The notes below the pieces were generated by a model. That model made no database searches. It saw nothing but the letters and a program-made list of their open reading frames with translations, and was not told where the DNA came from. DNA of 64,000 nt from JACVRW01 sp963846505. GTDB taxonomy: Bacteria > Actinomycetota > Thermoleophilia > Solirubrobacterales > Thermoleophilaceae. Both the position numbers and the translations under genes were made by a program. The first letter of the stretch is position 1, and each line of letters begins with the position of its first letter. Location of the stretch: assembly GCA_963846505.1 (NCBI GenBank), contig CAWJWD010000004.1:186001-250000 (forward strand), written 5' to 3'. Below are positions 26,022 to 36,187 of this stretch, piece after piece.

Positions 26022-27288
26022 TCAGCCACTTTGGGCGTGTTCGAGCGCTCGGTCGATGCGCGCGAGCGTCTCGTCGCGGCCGAGCGCCGCGACGGACTCG
26101 AAGATCCCCGGAGAGACGGTCGTACCGCTGATCGCGACGCGCACCGGCTGGAAGACGTCCTTGGGCTTGACGCCCAGCTGGTCGACCACGCCGCGCAGCG
26201 CGGCCTCGACCTGCTCGGGGTCGAACGGCTCGGGAGCGCTCTCCAGCGCGGCGCGAGCTGCCTGCAGGCGCTCGGGAGCGCCGTCGCCCATCACCTTCGC
26301 CCAGGCCTTCTCGTCGTAGATGGCCGGCGCTCGACCAGGAAGCCCGCAAGCGGCCAGAAGTCGGCCAGCGTCTGCATCTTCTCCTGGCTGATCTCGACCG
26401 CCGCCGGTGGCAGCTCCCGGCCCAGCCGCTGCTCGAGCCGAGCGCGCAGGTCCTCGGGCGCCAGCTCGCGCAGGTAGCGGCCGTTCATCCAGCGCAGCTT
26501 CTGCTCGTCGAACACGGCCGGGATTCTTCGACACCCGCTCGAGCGCGAAGTGCTCGCACCAGCTCGTCGGTGCTGAAGAACGTCGTCGACTCGTCGAAGC
26601 CCCAGCCGAGCAGCGCGACGTAGTTGCGCACCGCCTCGGGCAGGTAGCCGGCCTCGCGCAGCTCCTGCACCGAGGCCGCGCCGTGGCGCTTGGAGAGCTT
26701 CTTGCCGTCGGGGCCGTGCAGCAGCGGCAGGTGGGCGTAGATCGGCGGCTGCTCGCCGAGCGCCTGCAGCATCAGCGCCTGGCGCGGGGTGTTGGACAGG
26801 TGGTCGTCGCCGCGCACGACGTGGGTGATGCCCATGTCGCGGTCGTCCACGGCGACGGCGAGGTTGTAGAGCGGGCTGCCGTCCGAGCGGCGGATCACGA
26901 AGTCCTTGAGCGCCGAGTGCGGGAAGGTGACCTCGCCGCGGATCACGTCGGTGATCGTGGTCTCGCCCTCGTCGGGCACGCGCAGGCGCACCGCGCCCTC
27001 GTCCTCGTAGGCGTCGCCGGACTCCAGCAGCTGGGTCACCGCGGCGGCGTGGGCGTCGCCGCGCTCGGCCTGGGAGAACGGCCCCTCGTCCCAGTCGAGC
27101 TCGAGCCAGCGCAGCGCGTCGAGGATCTGCTCGACGTTCTCCGGCGTGGAGCGCTCGCGGTCGGTGTCCTCGATGCGCAGCACGAAGGTGCCGCCGTTCC
27201 CGCGCGCCAGCAGCCAGTTGTACAGTGCCGTGCGCGCGCCGCCGATGTGCAGCACCCCGGTCGGGGACGGTGCGAAGCGAACTCGCAT
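26022..27288 (-). CDS. gltX: glutamyl-tRNA synthetase (frameshifted)
   Basis: Class I synthetase that charges tRNA(Glu) and, with GatCAB present, probably also tRNA(Gln). MRVRFAPSPTGVLHIGGART carries the HIGH-type motif, then LRIEDTDRERSTPENVEQI and the KLSKRHG motif. The frame breaks near 26520-26560 and near 26330, but the anticodon-binding part is present (FDEQKLRWMNGRYLREL, then QLGVKPKDVFQPVRVAISG). The ATG at 27288 follows TAGCGT by 8 nt. It diverges from nfo with an 18-bp gap. Confidence 0.93.
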
Positions 27289-27306
27289 GAACCCGCACGC
27301 TATCCG

Positions 27307-28196
27307 ATGCTCCTCGGCGCCCACGTCTCCACGGCCGGCGGCCTCGTCAACGCGTACGAGCGCGGGCGTCGAGATCGGCGCCGAGGCGATCCAGGTCTTC
27401 AACCAGTCGCCGCGCATGTGGCGCCCGACGCGCTGGAAGGACGACGACGTCGCCGCCTTCCGCGAGCGGATGGCCGACGGGCCGATCAGGTCCGTGACGA
27501 TCCACGCCGTCTACCTGATCAATCCGGCCACCAAGGACGCCGAGATGCGCACGAAGTCGGCCGACTCGCTCGTCCACGCGCTGCGCATGGGCGACCTGAT
27601 CGGGGCCGACGGCGTCGTGCTGCACCCCGGCTCGACCGTCGGCGAGCCCCACGAGGAGGCGCTGCCTCGCGTCGGGCAGATGGTCGAGCACGCGCTCGCC
27701 GAGACCGACTCCTGCCGGCTGCTGCTCGAGGACACCGCCGGCGCCGGCAACACGCTCGGGCGCTCGTTCGAGGAGCTGCGCGAGCTGATCGACCTCGGCG
27801 GCGGCGACAAGCGCATCGGCGTCTGCCTCGACTGCTGCCACATGCTCGCCTCGGGCTTCGACATCCCCACCGCCGACAAGCTCGCCGGCGTGATCGACGA
27901 CCTCGAGCGCATCGTCGGCATCCGCCGCCTGCGCTGCCTGCACGTGAACGACTCGCAGACCCCGCTCGGCTCCAACCGCGACCGCCACGCCCCGCCCGGC
28001 GACGGCGAGCTCGGCGCCCGCGGCTGCGCCGCCTTCCTGTCCGAGCCGCGCTTCGAGAAGCTGCCGGCGCTGTTCGAGGGCCCGGGCGTCGAGGGCGGCG
28101 CGCCGAGCAAGGCGGATCATCGACCGGATGAAGCAGCTGCGCAGGAACGGGCTGAAGGCCCGCCACCGACGCGCTAGCCGCGAAAACCGAGCCTGA
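27307..28196 (+). CDS. nfo: deoxyribonuclease IV / AP endonuclease (two frameshifts)
   Basis: Zinc-dependent apurinic endonuclease of base excision repair. The protein starts MLLGAHVSTAGGLVNAYERG; an extra G near 27365 shifts the frame, after which GVEIGAEAIQVFNQSPRMWR, LHPGSTVGEPHEEAL, LLLEDTAGAGNTLGRSFEEL, GVCLDCCHMLASGFDI and LHVNDSQTPLGSNRDRHAP give the metal-binding residues. A second extra G near 28113 restores the ending IIDRMKQLRRNGLKARHRRAS. Removing both leaves 888 nt, a whole number of codons. The ATG lacks a clear ribosome site. Confidence 0.92.
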
Positions 28197-28268
28197 CGCG
28201 GACGCAGGGAGCGTGGCGGGCGCCAGCCCGTGAGCGACCGAGGACTCCTCAGGCACGGTTTGCAGCGG

Positions 28269-28661
28269 CTAGAGGCCGTCGCGCAGGTCGAAGGTGTCCG
28301 GATCCTCGATCTCGGGCTTGACGAAGAAGGTCGGGTTGACGCAGTCGAAGGCCTCGGTGTAGCCGTCGTAGGCGCGCTCGACCGAGGTCCTGCACTGCGG
28401 CAGCGGCAGGCCGGTCATCTTCACGCCGCCGAAGCCGTGGCGGGTGCGCTCGGCCTGCTCGAACAGCTCGACGTCGATCTCGCCGCGGAAGACCTTGTTC
28501 ATGCAGCCCATGAAGCGGCGGCCGGTGTCCTCGTCGTCGTAGAGGTAGAGGTAGCGGCAGCCCGAGGCGATGCAGCCGGACGGGTGCACGACCCGGTCGC
28601 AGAACGAGCAGCATTGCCGGCACTCGTGCGGATCGGAGACCGTGTGCGCTGGCATGGGCAC
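28269..28661 (-). CDS. cysteine-rich metal-binding protein, function unknown
   Basis: A 130-residue protein with nine cysteines, seven of them within residues 14-53 in the pattern CxxCCxxC, then C30, C35 and C53. The arrangement suggests one Zn site or Fe-S cluster. Sequence around it: DRVVHPSGCIASGCRYLYLYDDED and GRRFMGCMNKVFRGEIDV. No family is recognised. I use the GTG at 28661 because TACACT (plus 28668-28673) lies 6 nt before it, although the ATG at 28655 would give almost the same protein. dnaE ends 27 bp upstream on the same strand. Confidence 0.7.
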   Translation of the reverse strand: MPMPAHTVSDPHECRQCCSFCDRVVHPSGCIASGCRYLYLYDDEDTGRRFMGCMNKVFRGEIDVELFEQAERTRHGFGGVKMTGLPLPQCRTSVERAYDGYTEAFDCVNPTFFVKPEIEDPDTFDLRDGL

Positions 28662-28687
28662 CCGGTCAGTGTAGAACGGACGGCCGC

Positions 28688-31600
28688 TCAGGCGATCACT
28701 CGCGCGGCACCCTGCAGCTGGCCCAGCTCGGCCTGGCAGGGACGCCGACGCCGAGACCCGGAAGTCGGGTCCCAGCAGCAGGCGCCGCTCGCCCCACGGC
28801 GAGCAGCAGCTCGTGGTCGCCCTGGTGGTGTCCGACCGACCTCGCGCAGCTCCTCGAGGAAGCACTCGGGGACGCTCGGCGAGACGTCCAGCGTCAGCCG
28901 CTTGACCGTCGGCTCGGCGACTGCCTCCTCGGCGGCGCGCAGCACCTCCTCGGCGTCGGCTCGAACGGCTCGACCTCCTGGGCGACGAGCTTGACCTCGC
29001 CCGCCTCCTTGTTGTCCACCCGCCCGCGCACGATCACGATCTTGTCGACGTCGACCTGCTCGGCGTTCGCCGCGTAGGCGGAGTTGAACACGAGCATCTC
29101 GACCTGGCCCTCGAGGTCGTCGAGCGTGGCGAACATCATCGGGTCGCCCTTGCGCGTGCGGATGCGCTTGCACTCGGCGATCATGCCGCCGACGGTCACC
29201 CACTCGCCGTCCTTCTTGTCGCGCGAGCTCGGCCAGCGAGCAGTCGACCTTGGCGCGCAGCGCGGGCCGCACCTCCTTGAGCGGGTGGCTGGAGAGGAAC
29301 AGGCCGAGCGTCTCCTTCTCCCACTCGTTGAGCTGCTGGCGCTCGTCCTCGAGCGGCGGCACCGGCAGGTCGTGGTGGCGCAGCAGCGTCGTCGCCGCCA
29401 CCGGCTCCTCGAGGTCGAAGATCGAGCCCTGGCCGAGCTGCGGCGTCCTGCTGGTGCTTCTGCGCCCGCGCCCTGCGCCTGCAGCATCACGCTCATCAAG
29501 CCGGTGCGGGTGGCGCCGGGCGAGTCGAGCGCGCCGCACTTGACCAGCGACTCGATCGCCTTCTTGTTCACCGCGCGGCAGTCCACGCGGCGGCAGAAGT
29601 CCCAGATCGAGGTGAACGGGCCGCCCTCCTCGCGCGCGGCGATGATCGCCTCGACCGCCTGCGGCGCCGACGTTCTTGACCGCGTCGAGGCCGAAGCGGA
29701 TGTTGCCGTCGACGACCACGAAGTCGTGCCCGGACTCGTTGACGTCCGGCGGCAGCACCTCGATGCCCATGTCCTCGCAGCGGGCGACGAAGAACGGCAC
29801 CTTGTCCTTGGTCGACATGACCGAGGAGATCAGCGCCGCCATGTACTCGGCCGGGTAGTTGGCCTTCAGCCAGGCGGTGCGGTAGGAGATCAGCGCGTAG
29901 CAGGCGGCGTGCGACTTGTTGAACGAGTAGTCGGCCGCGGCCTCGTTGATCGCCCACAGCTCGCTGGATCACGCGCCTCGTTGGTGCCGGTCGCCGCGCG
30001 CGCCCTCGAAGAAGCGGTCCTTGAGCGCGGCCATGCGCCTCGCGCTGCTTCTTGCCGATCGCCTTGCGCAGGTCGTCCGCCTCGGGGCCGGAGAAGCCGG
30101 CGATCTCCTTGGCGATCTGCATCGACTGCTCCTGGTAGAGGATCACCGCCGTAGGTGGACTCGGTGATCGGGCGCAGGCGCTCGTCGAGGTAGCTCGATC
30201 GCCTCGGGCTTGCGCTTGTTGCGCGCGTAGGTGTCGATGTGGCGCATCGCGCCCGGGCGGTAGAGCGCCACGAGCGCGACCAGGTCCTCGAACTCGGTCG
30301 GGCGGACCTTGCGCAGCGCCTCGCGCATGCCGTCGGACTCGAACTGGAACACGCCGATCGAGTCGCCGCGGGCGAGCATCTCGTAGGTCTTGGCGTCGTC
30401 GAGCGGCAGCGTCGCCATGTCGGGCCGCTCGCCGCCGGACTGCTCGATGATGTCCAGCGCCGCCTCGATCACGTCGAGGTTGCGCAGGCCGAGGAAGTCC
30501 ATCTTGAGCAGGCCGATCTCCTCGATCGGCTTCATCGAGTACTGGGTGACCGTGCGGTAGGCGCGCTCGCCGTCGGCGGTGACGGCGCCCTTGTCCTCGG
30601 CCAGCTGCAGCGGCACGATGTCGGTCAGCGGCCGGTCGGCGATCACGACCGCGGCCGCGTGGATCGAGGAGTTGCGCACGATCCCCTCGAGGCCCTTGGC
30701 GGTGTCGATCACCTGCCGCGCCTCGGGCTCGGTGTCGTAGACGCGCTTGAGCTCCGGCTCCTCGGCGAGGTACTCGTCGAAGGTCTTCGAGCGGCCCATG
30801 ACCGGCTCGGGGATGAGCTTGGCGAGCCGGTCGCCGAGCGCCGTAGTCGAAGCCGAGCACGCGCGCGGCGTCGCGCGTGGCCGCGCGCGGGAACATGCGG
30901 CCGAAGGTGACGATCTGCGCGACCGACTCGCGGCCGTACTTGCCGGCCACGTAGCGCATCACGCGATCGCGGCCCTTGACCGAGAAGTCGATGTCGATGT
31001 CCGGCATCGACACGCGCTCGGCGTTGAGGAAGCGCTCGAACAGCAGGTCGTAGCGCGAGCGGGTCGACGTCGGTGATGCGCAGCGCAGTAGGAGACGATC
31101 GAGCCCGCCGCCGAGCCGCGGCCCGGGCCGACGGCGATGCCGTTGTCCTTGGCGTACTTGACGAAGTCCCAGACGATCAGGAAGTAGGCGTCGAAGCCCA
31201 TCTTGCCGATCACGCCGAGCTCCATCTCGAGCCGCTCGACGGCCTCGGCCGGCGAGCGGGTCGCCGTAGCGCTCGCGCAGGCCCGTCCTCGGCCAGGCGG
31301 CGCAGGTACTCGCCCTCGTCCTCGCCGTCCGGCGTCGGGTAGCTCGGGATCAGCATCTTGCCGAGCTCGATCTCGACGTTGCAGCGCTCGGCGATCTCGA
31401 GTCGTCGTGGCCAGCGCCTCGGGCCAGGCGGCGAACGCCTCGGCCATCTCGGCCGTGTCCTTCAGGTAGAACTCGTTGGTGTCGAACGATCAGCTTCGGC
31501 TCGGCCAGCGTGCTCTTGGTCTGCACGCACAGCAGCGCGCGGTGGTTGTCGTAGTCCTCGCGGCCGAGGTAGTGCACGTCGCCGGTGGCGACGAGCGGCC

Positions 31601-32187
31601 GGCCGACCTCGCGCGCGATCCTGACGATGCCCTCGTTGGCCTTGTCCTGGTCGGCGATGCCGTTCTTCTGGACCTCGAAGTAGACGTCCTCGGGGCCGAA
31701 GACCTGCATCAGCTCGTCGGCGTGCGCGCGCGCCTCGGCTCGGTTGTCGTCGACCAGCCGCCGGCAGAAGCGCGACTGCAGGCAGCCGGTGAGCGCGATG
31801 ACGCCCTCCGAGTAGCGCGACAGCAGCTCGAGGTCGACGTTGGCCTTGCCGCGCTTGTAGCCCTCGAGGAAGCCGGCGCGAGCTGAGCTTGACGAGGTTG
31901 CGGAAGCCCTCGTCGCTCTGGGCCAGCAGCGTCAGGTGGTTGCGCTCGTAGCGGACCGCCTCGGTCTTGCAGTCGTCGACGAAGTAGGCCTCGAGGCCGA
32001 TGATCGGCTTGATCCCGTGCTTCTTGCAGGCCTTGTAGTGCTCGACGGCGCCGTTCATGACGCCGTGGTCGGTCAGCCCGAGGGCCGGCTGGCCGAAGGC
32101 CGCCGCGCGCTCGGCGAGCGCGTCGATCGGGCAGGCGCCGTCGAGCAGCGAGTACTCGGAGTGGACGTGGAGATGGGCGAAGGACAC
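28688..32187 (-). CDS. dnaE: DNA polymerase III subunit alpha (frameshifted)
   Basis: Replicative polymerase of roughly 1160 residues. The PHP domain starts at FAHLHVHSEYSLLDGACPID and continues ALGLTDHGVMNGAVEHYKACK. The catalytic palm has SMPDIDIDFSVKGRDRVMRY and the GPGRGSAAGSIVSYCA box; later parts include LGLRNLDVIEAALDII, GVFQFESDGMREALRKVRP and a C-terminal OB-fold region. A dozen or more single-base shifts scatter it over three frames. The GTG at 32187 is where homology starts. It diverges from a four-helix membrane protein gene. Confidence 0.93.
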
Positions 32188-32250
32188 CGGACGGCCATCC
32201 TGACAAGCGGACCGGATGGTCGAGCCGGCTTGTCCCGCACTTTGCGGGGG

Positions 32251-32256
32251 TATAAG
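32251..32256 (+). promoter_or_regulatory. -10 element for a leaderless gene
   Basis: TATAAG ends 6 nt before the ATG at 32263, with TTGTCC (32230-32235) 15 bp upstream as a possible -35. If transcription starts at the usual distance, the A of the ATG is the +1 base. Confidence 0.6.
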
Positions 32257-32262
32257 TAGCGG

Positions 32263-32715
32263 ATGCTCTCGCAGGGTCCGATCCCGCGCTTCGTCCACGG
32301 ATTCATCGAGTACGCGGCGGCCGTGCTGTTCTTCGCGGCGCCGTTCCTGTTCGGCTTCGACTCCGGCGCCGCCGTCGCGGCGTCGCTCATCGCCGGCATC
32401 GTCGTGCTGTTCCTGGCGGCGGCCACCGAGGGGCCGACGAGCCTGATCAACTACGTCCCGCTCGCCGCGCACGTGGTGCTCGACTACGTGCTGGCGATCC
32501 TGCTGATCGCGGTCCCGTTCGTCGCCGGCTTCTCCGACGAGACCGGCCCCACGGTCTTCTTCATCGCCGTCGGGGCCGTGTACCTGCTGGTCGCGATCGG
32601 GACGCGCTTCAAGCGGGACGAGCAGGCGTCCGCCCGTCCCGCCGAGCAGGACGACGAACGCGAGGTCGACGACTGGCTGCAGCCCTCGCCGGACGAGACG
32701 CGGTCGCGGAAGTAG
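32263..32715 (+). CDS. four-helix membrane protein, function unknown
   Basis: A 150-residue protein with four transmembrane helices (FIEYAAAVLFFAAPFLFGF, AVAASLIAGIVVLFLAAAT, AHVVLDYVLAILLIAVPFV, TVFFIAVGAVYLLVAIG) and an acidic, disordered C-terminal tail of about 35 residues. Its layout resembles the SPW-repeat/DUF-type small membrane proteins common in soil actinobacteria. No role can be assigned. The start is fixed by TATAAG at 6 nt; no Shine-Dalgarno is present. It converges with the 58-residue gene downstream of argG. Confidence 0.7.
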   Translation: MLSQGPIPRFVHGFIEYAAAVLFFAAPFLFGFDSGAAVAASLIAGIVVLFLAAATEGPTSLINYVPLAAHVVLDYVLAILLIAVPFVAGFSDETGPTVFFIAVGAVYLLVAIGTRFKRDEQASARPAEQDDEREVDDWLQPSPDETRSRK

Positions 32716-32736
32716 GCCTGCTCGGAAGCGGCGGCG

Positions 32737-32913
32737 CTACTCGTCGTCGCCGGCGGCGGCCTTGGCGGCGAGCACGCCGACCGCCAGGACCCCGAGCACG
32801 GTGGCGCCGGCACCGAGCTTCACGCGCACGTTGTGCTTCAGCTCGTACTTGAAGACGCGCCGGCCGACGTGCCACACGATCCAGCCGAGCACGGTGTATC
32901 CACGGGAGGTCAT
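32737..32913 (-). CDS. 58-residue membrane protein downstream of argG
   Basis: A short frame reading MTSRGYTVLGWIVWHVGRRV, then FKYELKHNVRVKLGAGATVLG and a hydrophobic VLAVGVLAAKAAAGDDE end. It has a basic amphipathic middle and one C-terminal helix. Its ATG overlaps the argG TGA as ATGA, the same coupling used throughout this operon, which is the main reason to believe it. Unknown function; no link to arginine synthesis is visible beyond position. Confidence 0.65.
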   Translation of the reverse strand: MTSRGYTVLGWIVWHVGRRVFKYELKHNVRVKLGAGATVLGVLAVGVLAAKAAAGDDE

Positions 32914-34212
32914 GTCTCGCCGTTACCCCGGTTGCGCACGCGGTACGCCATCCGCGACTGCAGGCTCCAGAGCTCGATGAAGCCCGGGCTGGCCTGCTGG
33001 CTGAAGAGGCCGCCGGACTCGCCGAAGCCCGCCAGCGCCGCGTCGTAGAGCGCGTTCGGGGAGCGCCGAGCCACAGGCCGCGCATGGCCCTTGAACAGCC
33101 GCAACGTGATCTCGCCGGTGACCTGCTCGTTGACCGAGTCCATGAACGCGTTCAGGTCCTCGACCAGCGGCTCGTACCAGAGCCCGGCGTAGACGAGGTA
33201 GGCCCAGTGGTCGTCGAGCTGGGGCTTGAAGGTGTTCTGGTGGATCGTGCCGACGAGCTTCTCGAGCTCCTTGTGCGCGGTCAGGATCAGCGCGGCGGCC
33301 GGCACCTCGTAGAGGTCGCGCACCTTGAGGCCGACGATGCGGTCCTCGATGTGGTCGACGATCCCGCAGCCGTGGCGGGCGCCGATCTCCCCGGCCCGCT
33401 CGAGCAGCTCGACGAGGCCGAGCTGCTCGCCGTCGATCGAGACCGGGCAGCCGCGCTCGAAGCCGATCGTCACGTCCTGGGGCTCGTCCGGCGCCTCCTC
33501 GGGCCGGGTCACGAGCTGGAAGACGTCGTCCTTGGGCGGCGGCTCGATGTCCTCGATCGAGCCGCCCTCCGAGGAGCGGCCCCAGATGTTGTCGTCGATC
33601 GAGTAGGGCGGCGCCTCGGTGCCGCCCTTGACCGGGATGCCGTGCTCGCGCGCGTAGGCGATCTCCTCCTCGCGGCCCATCTGCCAGCCGCGCACGGGCG
33701 CGATGATCTTCATCTGCGGGTCGAGCGCGACCACCGTCGACTCGATCCGGACCTGGTCGTTGCCCTTGCCGGTGCAGCCGTGGGCGATCGTGTCGCAGCC
33801 CGTGCTCGTGCGCGGCCGCGACCGCGAGCTTGGCGATCAGCGGCCGGCCGAGCGCGGTGAAGAGCGGGTAGCCGCCACCGTAGAGCGCGTTGGCCTTGAT
33901 CGCCGGCAGCACGTAGTCGTGCGCGAACTCCTCGCGCGCGTCGACGACCTGGCAGTCGAGCGCGCCGAGCTGCAGCGCCTTGCCCTTGACGACCTCGAAG
34001 TCCTCGCCGGGCTGGCCGAGGTCGACCGTCAGCGCGACCACCTCGGCCTCGTACTCGTCCTGGATCCACTTGAGCATCACGCTCGTGTCGAGGCCGCCGG
34101 AGTAGAGCAGCAGCACGCGCCCGACCTCGCCGGGCTTGGCCTCGTACGAGGCGCCGCCGACGACGGTGTGCGGCGTGGTGTGTCGTTCTTGGTCAGCCAT
34201 GCGGCGCGTCAC
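32910..34212 (-). CDS. argG: argininosuccinate synthase (one frameshift)
   Basis: Joins citrulline and aspartate using ATP. N-terminal P-loop VLLLYSGGLDTSVMLKWIQ, then YEAEVVALTVDLGQPGEDFE; after an extra G near 33803 the frame resumes with DTIAHGCTGKGNDQVR, a family signature, and runs to QSRMAYRVRNRGNGET. Removing one base leaves 1302 nt, a whole number of codons. The GTG at 34212 overlaps the argD stop as GTGA; the ATG 12 nt later is an alternative. argH and argF are not in the window. Confidence 0.94.
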
Positions 34213-35357
34213 CCTACTAGGGCCGCGATGCGCTCAACGGCCGCGTCGATCTCGTCCGTGGTGACCGTCAGCGGCGGCAGCAGGCGCACCGTGTCCGGGC
34301 CGGTCGCGTTGAGGACCAGATGCTGCTCGGTCAGCGCGCGGCGGACAAGTCCGGGTGCGTCCTCGACCGCGAAGGCCAGCATCAGGCCGATGCCGCGCAC
34401 GTCGAGGCCGATCCGCTCGAGCCCGAAGCGCAGACGATCCCCCTTGGCCGCGACCTCGCCGCGGAAGTGCGGGTCCTCGACCTCGTCCAGCACCGCGTGC
34501 GCCGCGGCGGCGACGACCGGACCGCCGGCGAAGGTCGAGCCGTGATCGCCGGGCACGAGCACGTCGGCGCAGCCGGGAGCGGCGACGCAGGCGCCGATCG
34601 GCAGGCCGCCGCCGAGGCCCTTGGCGAGCGTCATCACGTCCGGGCGGATCCCGGCGTGCTCGAAGCCCCAGAGCGTGCCCGTGCGACCAAGCCCACACTG
34701 GATCTCGTCGCAGATCAGCAGCGCGCCGTACTCGTCGCAGGCCGCGCGCGCCGCCTCGAGCAGGCCGCTCTCGAGCGGATGGATGCCGCCCTCGCCCTGG
34801 ACGGCCTCGACCACCACGGCGGCGGTGCGCTCGTCGACGGCGGCGACGAGCGCGTCCGGGTCGTCCGGAGCGACTGCGCTGAAGCCCGGGACGAGCGGGG
34901 CGAACGGCGCCTGCTTGGACTCCTGCGGCGTGGCCGAGAGCGCGCCCATCGTGCGGCCGTGGAAGCCGCGCTCGAGCACGACGAAGTTGCCCGTCGGACG
35001 GTGCTTGCGCGCGAGCTTGAGCGCGCACTCGACCGCCTCGGCACCGGAGTTGGTGAAGAAGACCTTGCCACCCAGCGAGAGGTCGGCGATGCGCGCGGCC
35101 AGGCGCATCGGCGGCTCGGTGTAGAAGAGGTTGCCGACGTGCATCAGCCGCGGCACCTGATCTCGAACGGCCTCGACCACGCCCGGGTGGCAGTGCCCCA
35201 GCAGCGAGACCGAGATGCCGACGAGGAAGTCGAGGTACTCCTCCCCCTCGGCGTCCCAGAGGCGGGTGCCCTCGCCGCGCACGAACTCCACCGGCGCGCG
35301 GGCGTAGGTGCCCATCACGGCCTCGTGCTCGAGCTCCTGCAGGTCGGCTAGGGCCAC
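34209..35357 (-). CDS. argD: acetylornithine aminotransferase
   Basis: PLP enzyme converting N-acetylglutamate semialdehyde to N-acetylornithine. The 382 residues include FLVGISVSLLGHCHPGVVEA, FFTNSGAEAVECALKLAR, the aspartate motif LLICDEIQCGLGRTGTLWGFE, and the PLP-lysine block VMTLAKGLGGGLPIGACVA. The length is normal and there is no frameshift. Its GTG start lies inside the argB gene (10-bp overlap), and its stop overlaps argG. It probably also serves lysine synthesis (DapC activity), as in other actinobacteria, but that is inference. Confidence 0.95.
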   Translation of the reverse strand: MALADLQELEHEAVMGTYARAPVEFVRGEGTRLWDAEGEEYLDFLVGISVSLLGHCHPGVVEAVRDQVPRLMHVGNLFYTEPPMRLAARIADLSLGGKVFFTNSGAEAVECALKLARKHRPTGNFVVLERGFHGRTMGALSATPQESKQAPFAPLVPGFSAVAPDDPDALVAAVDERTAAVVVEAVQGEGGIHPLESGLLEAARAACDEYGALLICDEIQCGLGRTGTLWGFEHAGIRPDVMTLAKGLGGGLPIGACVAAPGCADVLVPGDHGSTFAGGPVVAAAAHAVLDEVEDPHFRGEVAAKGDRLRFGLERIGLDVRGIGLMLAFAVEDAPGLVRRALTEQHLVLNATGPDTVRLLPPLTVTTDEIDAAVERIAALVG

Positions 35358-36187
35358 AGCTTCGTCCCGATCCCTTCCTTGGTGAACAGCTCCAGCAGCA
35401 GCGAGTGCGGCTGGCGCCCGTCGATGATGTACGCGTTGTCGACGCCGGACTCGAGCGCCTGCAGGCAGGCCTCGAGCTTCGGCCGCATCCCGCCGCTGGT
35501 CTGCGGCAGCCGCTCGCGCACCTCGGCCGCGCTGGCCTCCGAGATGCGCGTGGCGGGATCGGCCGCGTCGGCGCGCCAGCCCGAGACGTCGGTCAGGAAG
35601 ACGATCTTGAAGGCGTCCAGCGCGACCGCCACCGCGGCGGCGGCGAGGTCGGCGTTGACGTTGTAGGAGTGGCCCTCGGCGTCCGCGCCGACCGAGGCGA
35701 TCACCGGGATGTAGTCGACGGCGATGTGGTTGAGCACGTCGGCGTTGACGCGCTCGATGTCGCCGACGAAGCCGACGTCGGTCTCGCCCACCAGGCGCTT
35801 GCCGACGGTGAACAGCATGCCGTCGTCGCCACAGAGGCCGACCGCCGGCTGGCCGTGGCGGCCGAGGCGCAGGACGATGTCCTTGTTCTGCTTGCCGACC
35901 AGCACCATCTTCGCGACCTCGACGGTGGCCTCGTCGGAGACGCGCATGCCGTCGACGAACCTCACCTCCATCCCCAGCCGCTCCATGTAGGCGGTGATGT
36001 CGGGCCCGCCGCCGTGGACGACGATCGGGTTCATGCCGACGTACTTGAGCAGCACGACGTCGCGCGCGAAGTCCTCCTTGAGGGCGGCGTCGGTCATGGC
36101 CGCCCCGCCGTACTTGATCACCACGGTCCTGCCGTGGTAGTCCCGGATGTAGGGCAATGCCTCGAGCAGGGTTGCGACGTCGCGCAT
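35348..36187 (-). CDS. argB: acetylglutamate kinase
   Basis: Second step of arginine synthesis and usually the feedback target of arginine. The 279 residues start RDVATLLEALPYIRDYHGRTVVIKYGG, with the amino-acid-kinase glycine loops VIKYGGAAMTD and VVHGGGPDITAYMERLG, and the C-terminal GVDNAYIIDGRQPHSLLLELFT. The long N-terminal helix seen in arginine-sensitive hexameric enzymes is present, so feedback inhibition is plausible. Its ATG overlaps the argJ stop by one base (TGATG). Confidence 0.95.
   Translation of the reverse strand: MRDVATLLEALPYIRDYHGRTVVIKYGGAAMTDAALKEDFARDVVLLKYVGMNPIVVHGGGPDITAYMERLGMEVRFVDGMRVSDEATVEVAKMVLVGKQNKDIVLRLGRHGQPAVGLCGDDGMLFTVGKRLVGETDVGFVGDIERVNADVLNHIAVDYIPVIASVGADAEGHSYNVNADLAAAAVAVALDAFKIVFLTDVSGWRADAADPATRISEASAAEVRERLPQTSGGMRPKLEACLQALESGVDNAYIIDGRQPHSLLLELFTKEGIGTKLWP

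Noticed and set aside
28700..32180. Programmed frameshifting or pseudogenisation of dnaE
   Set aside because: The breaks are numerous, have no slippery-site pattern, and the same defect hits many unrelated essential genes in the same stretch; sequence error is simpler.
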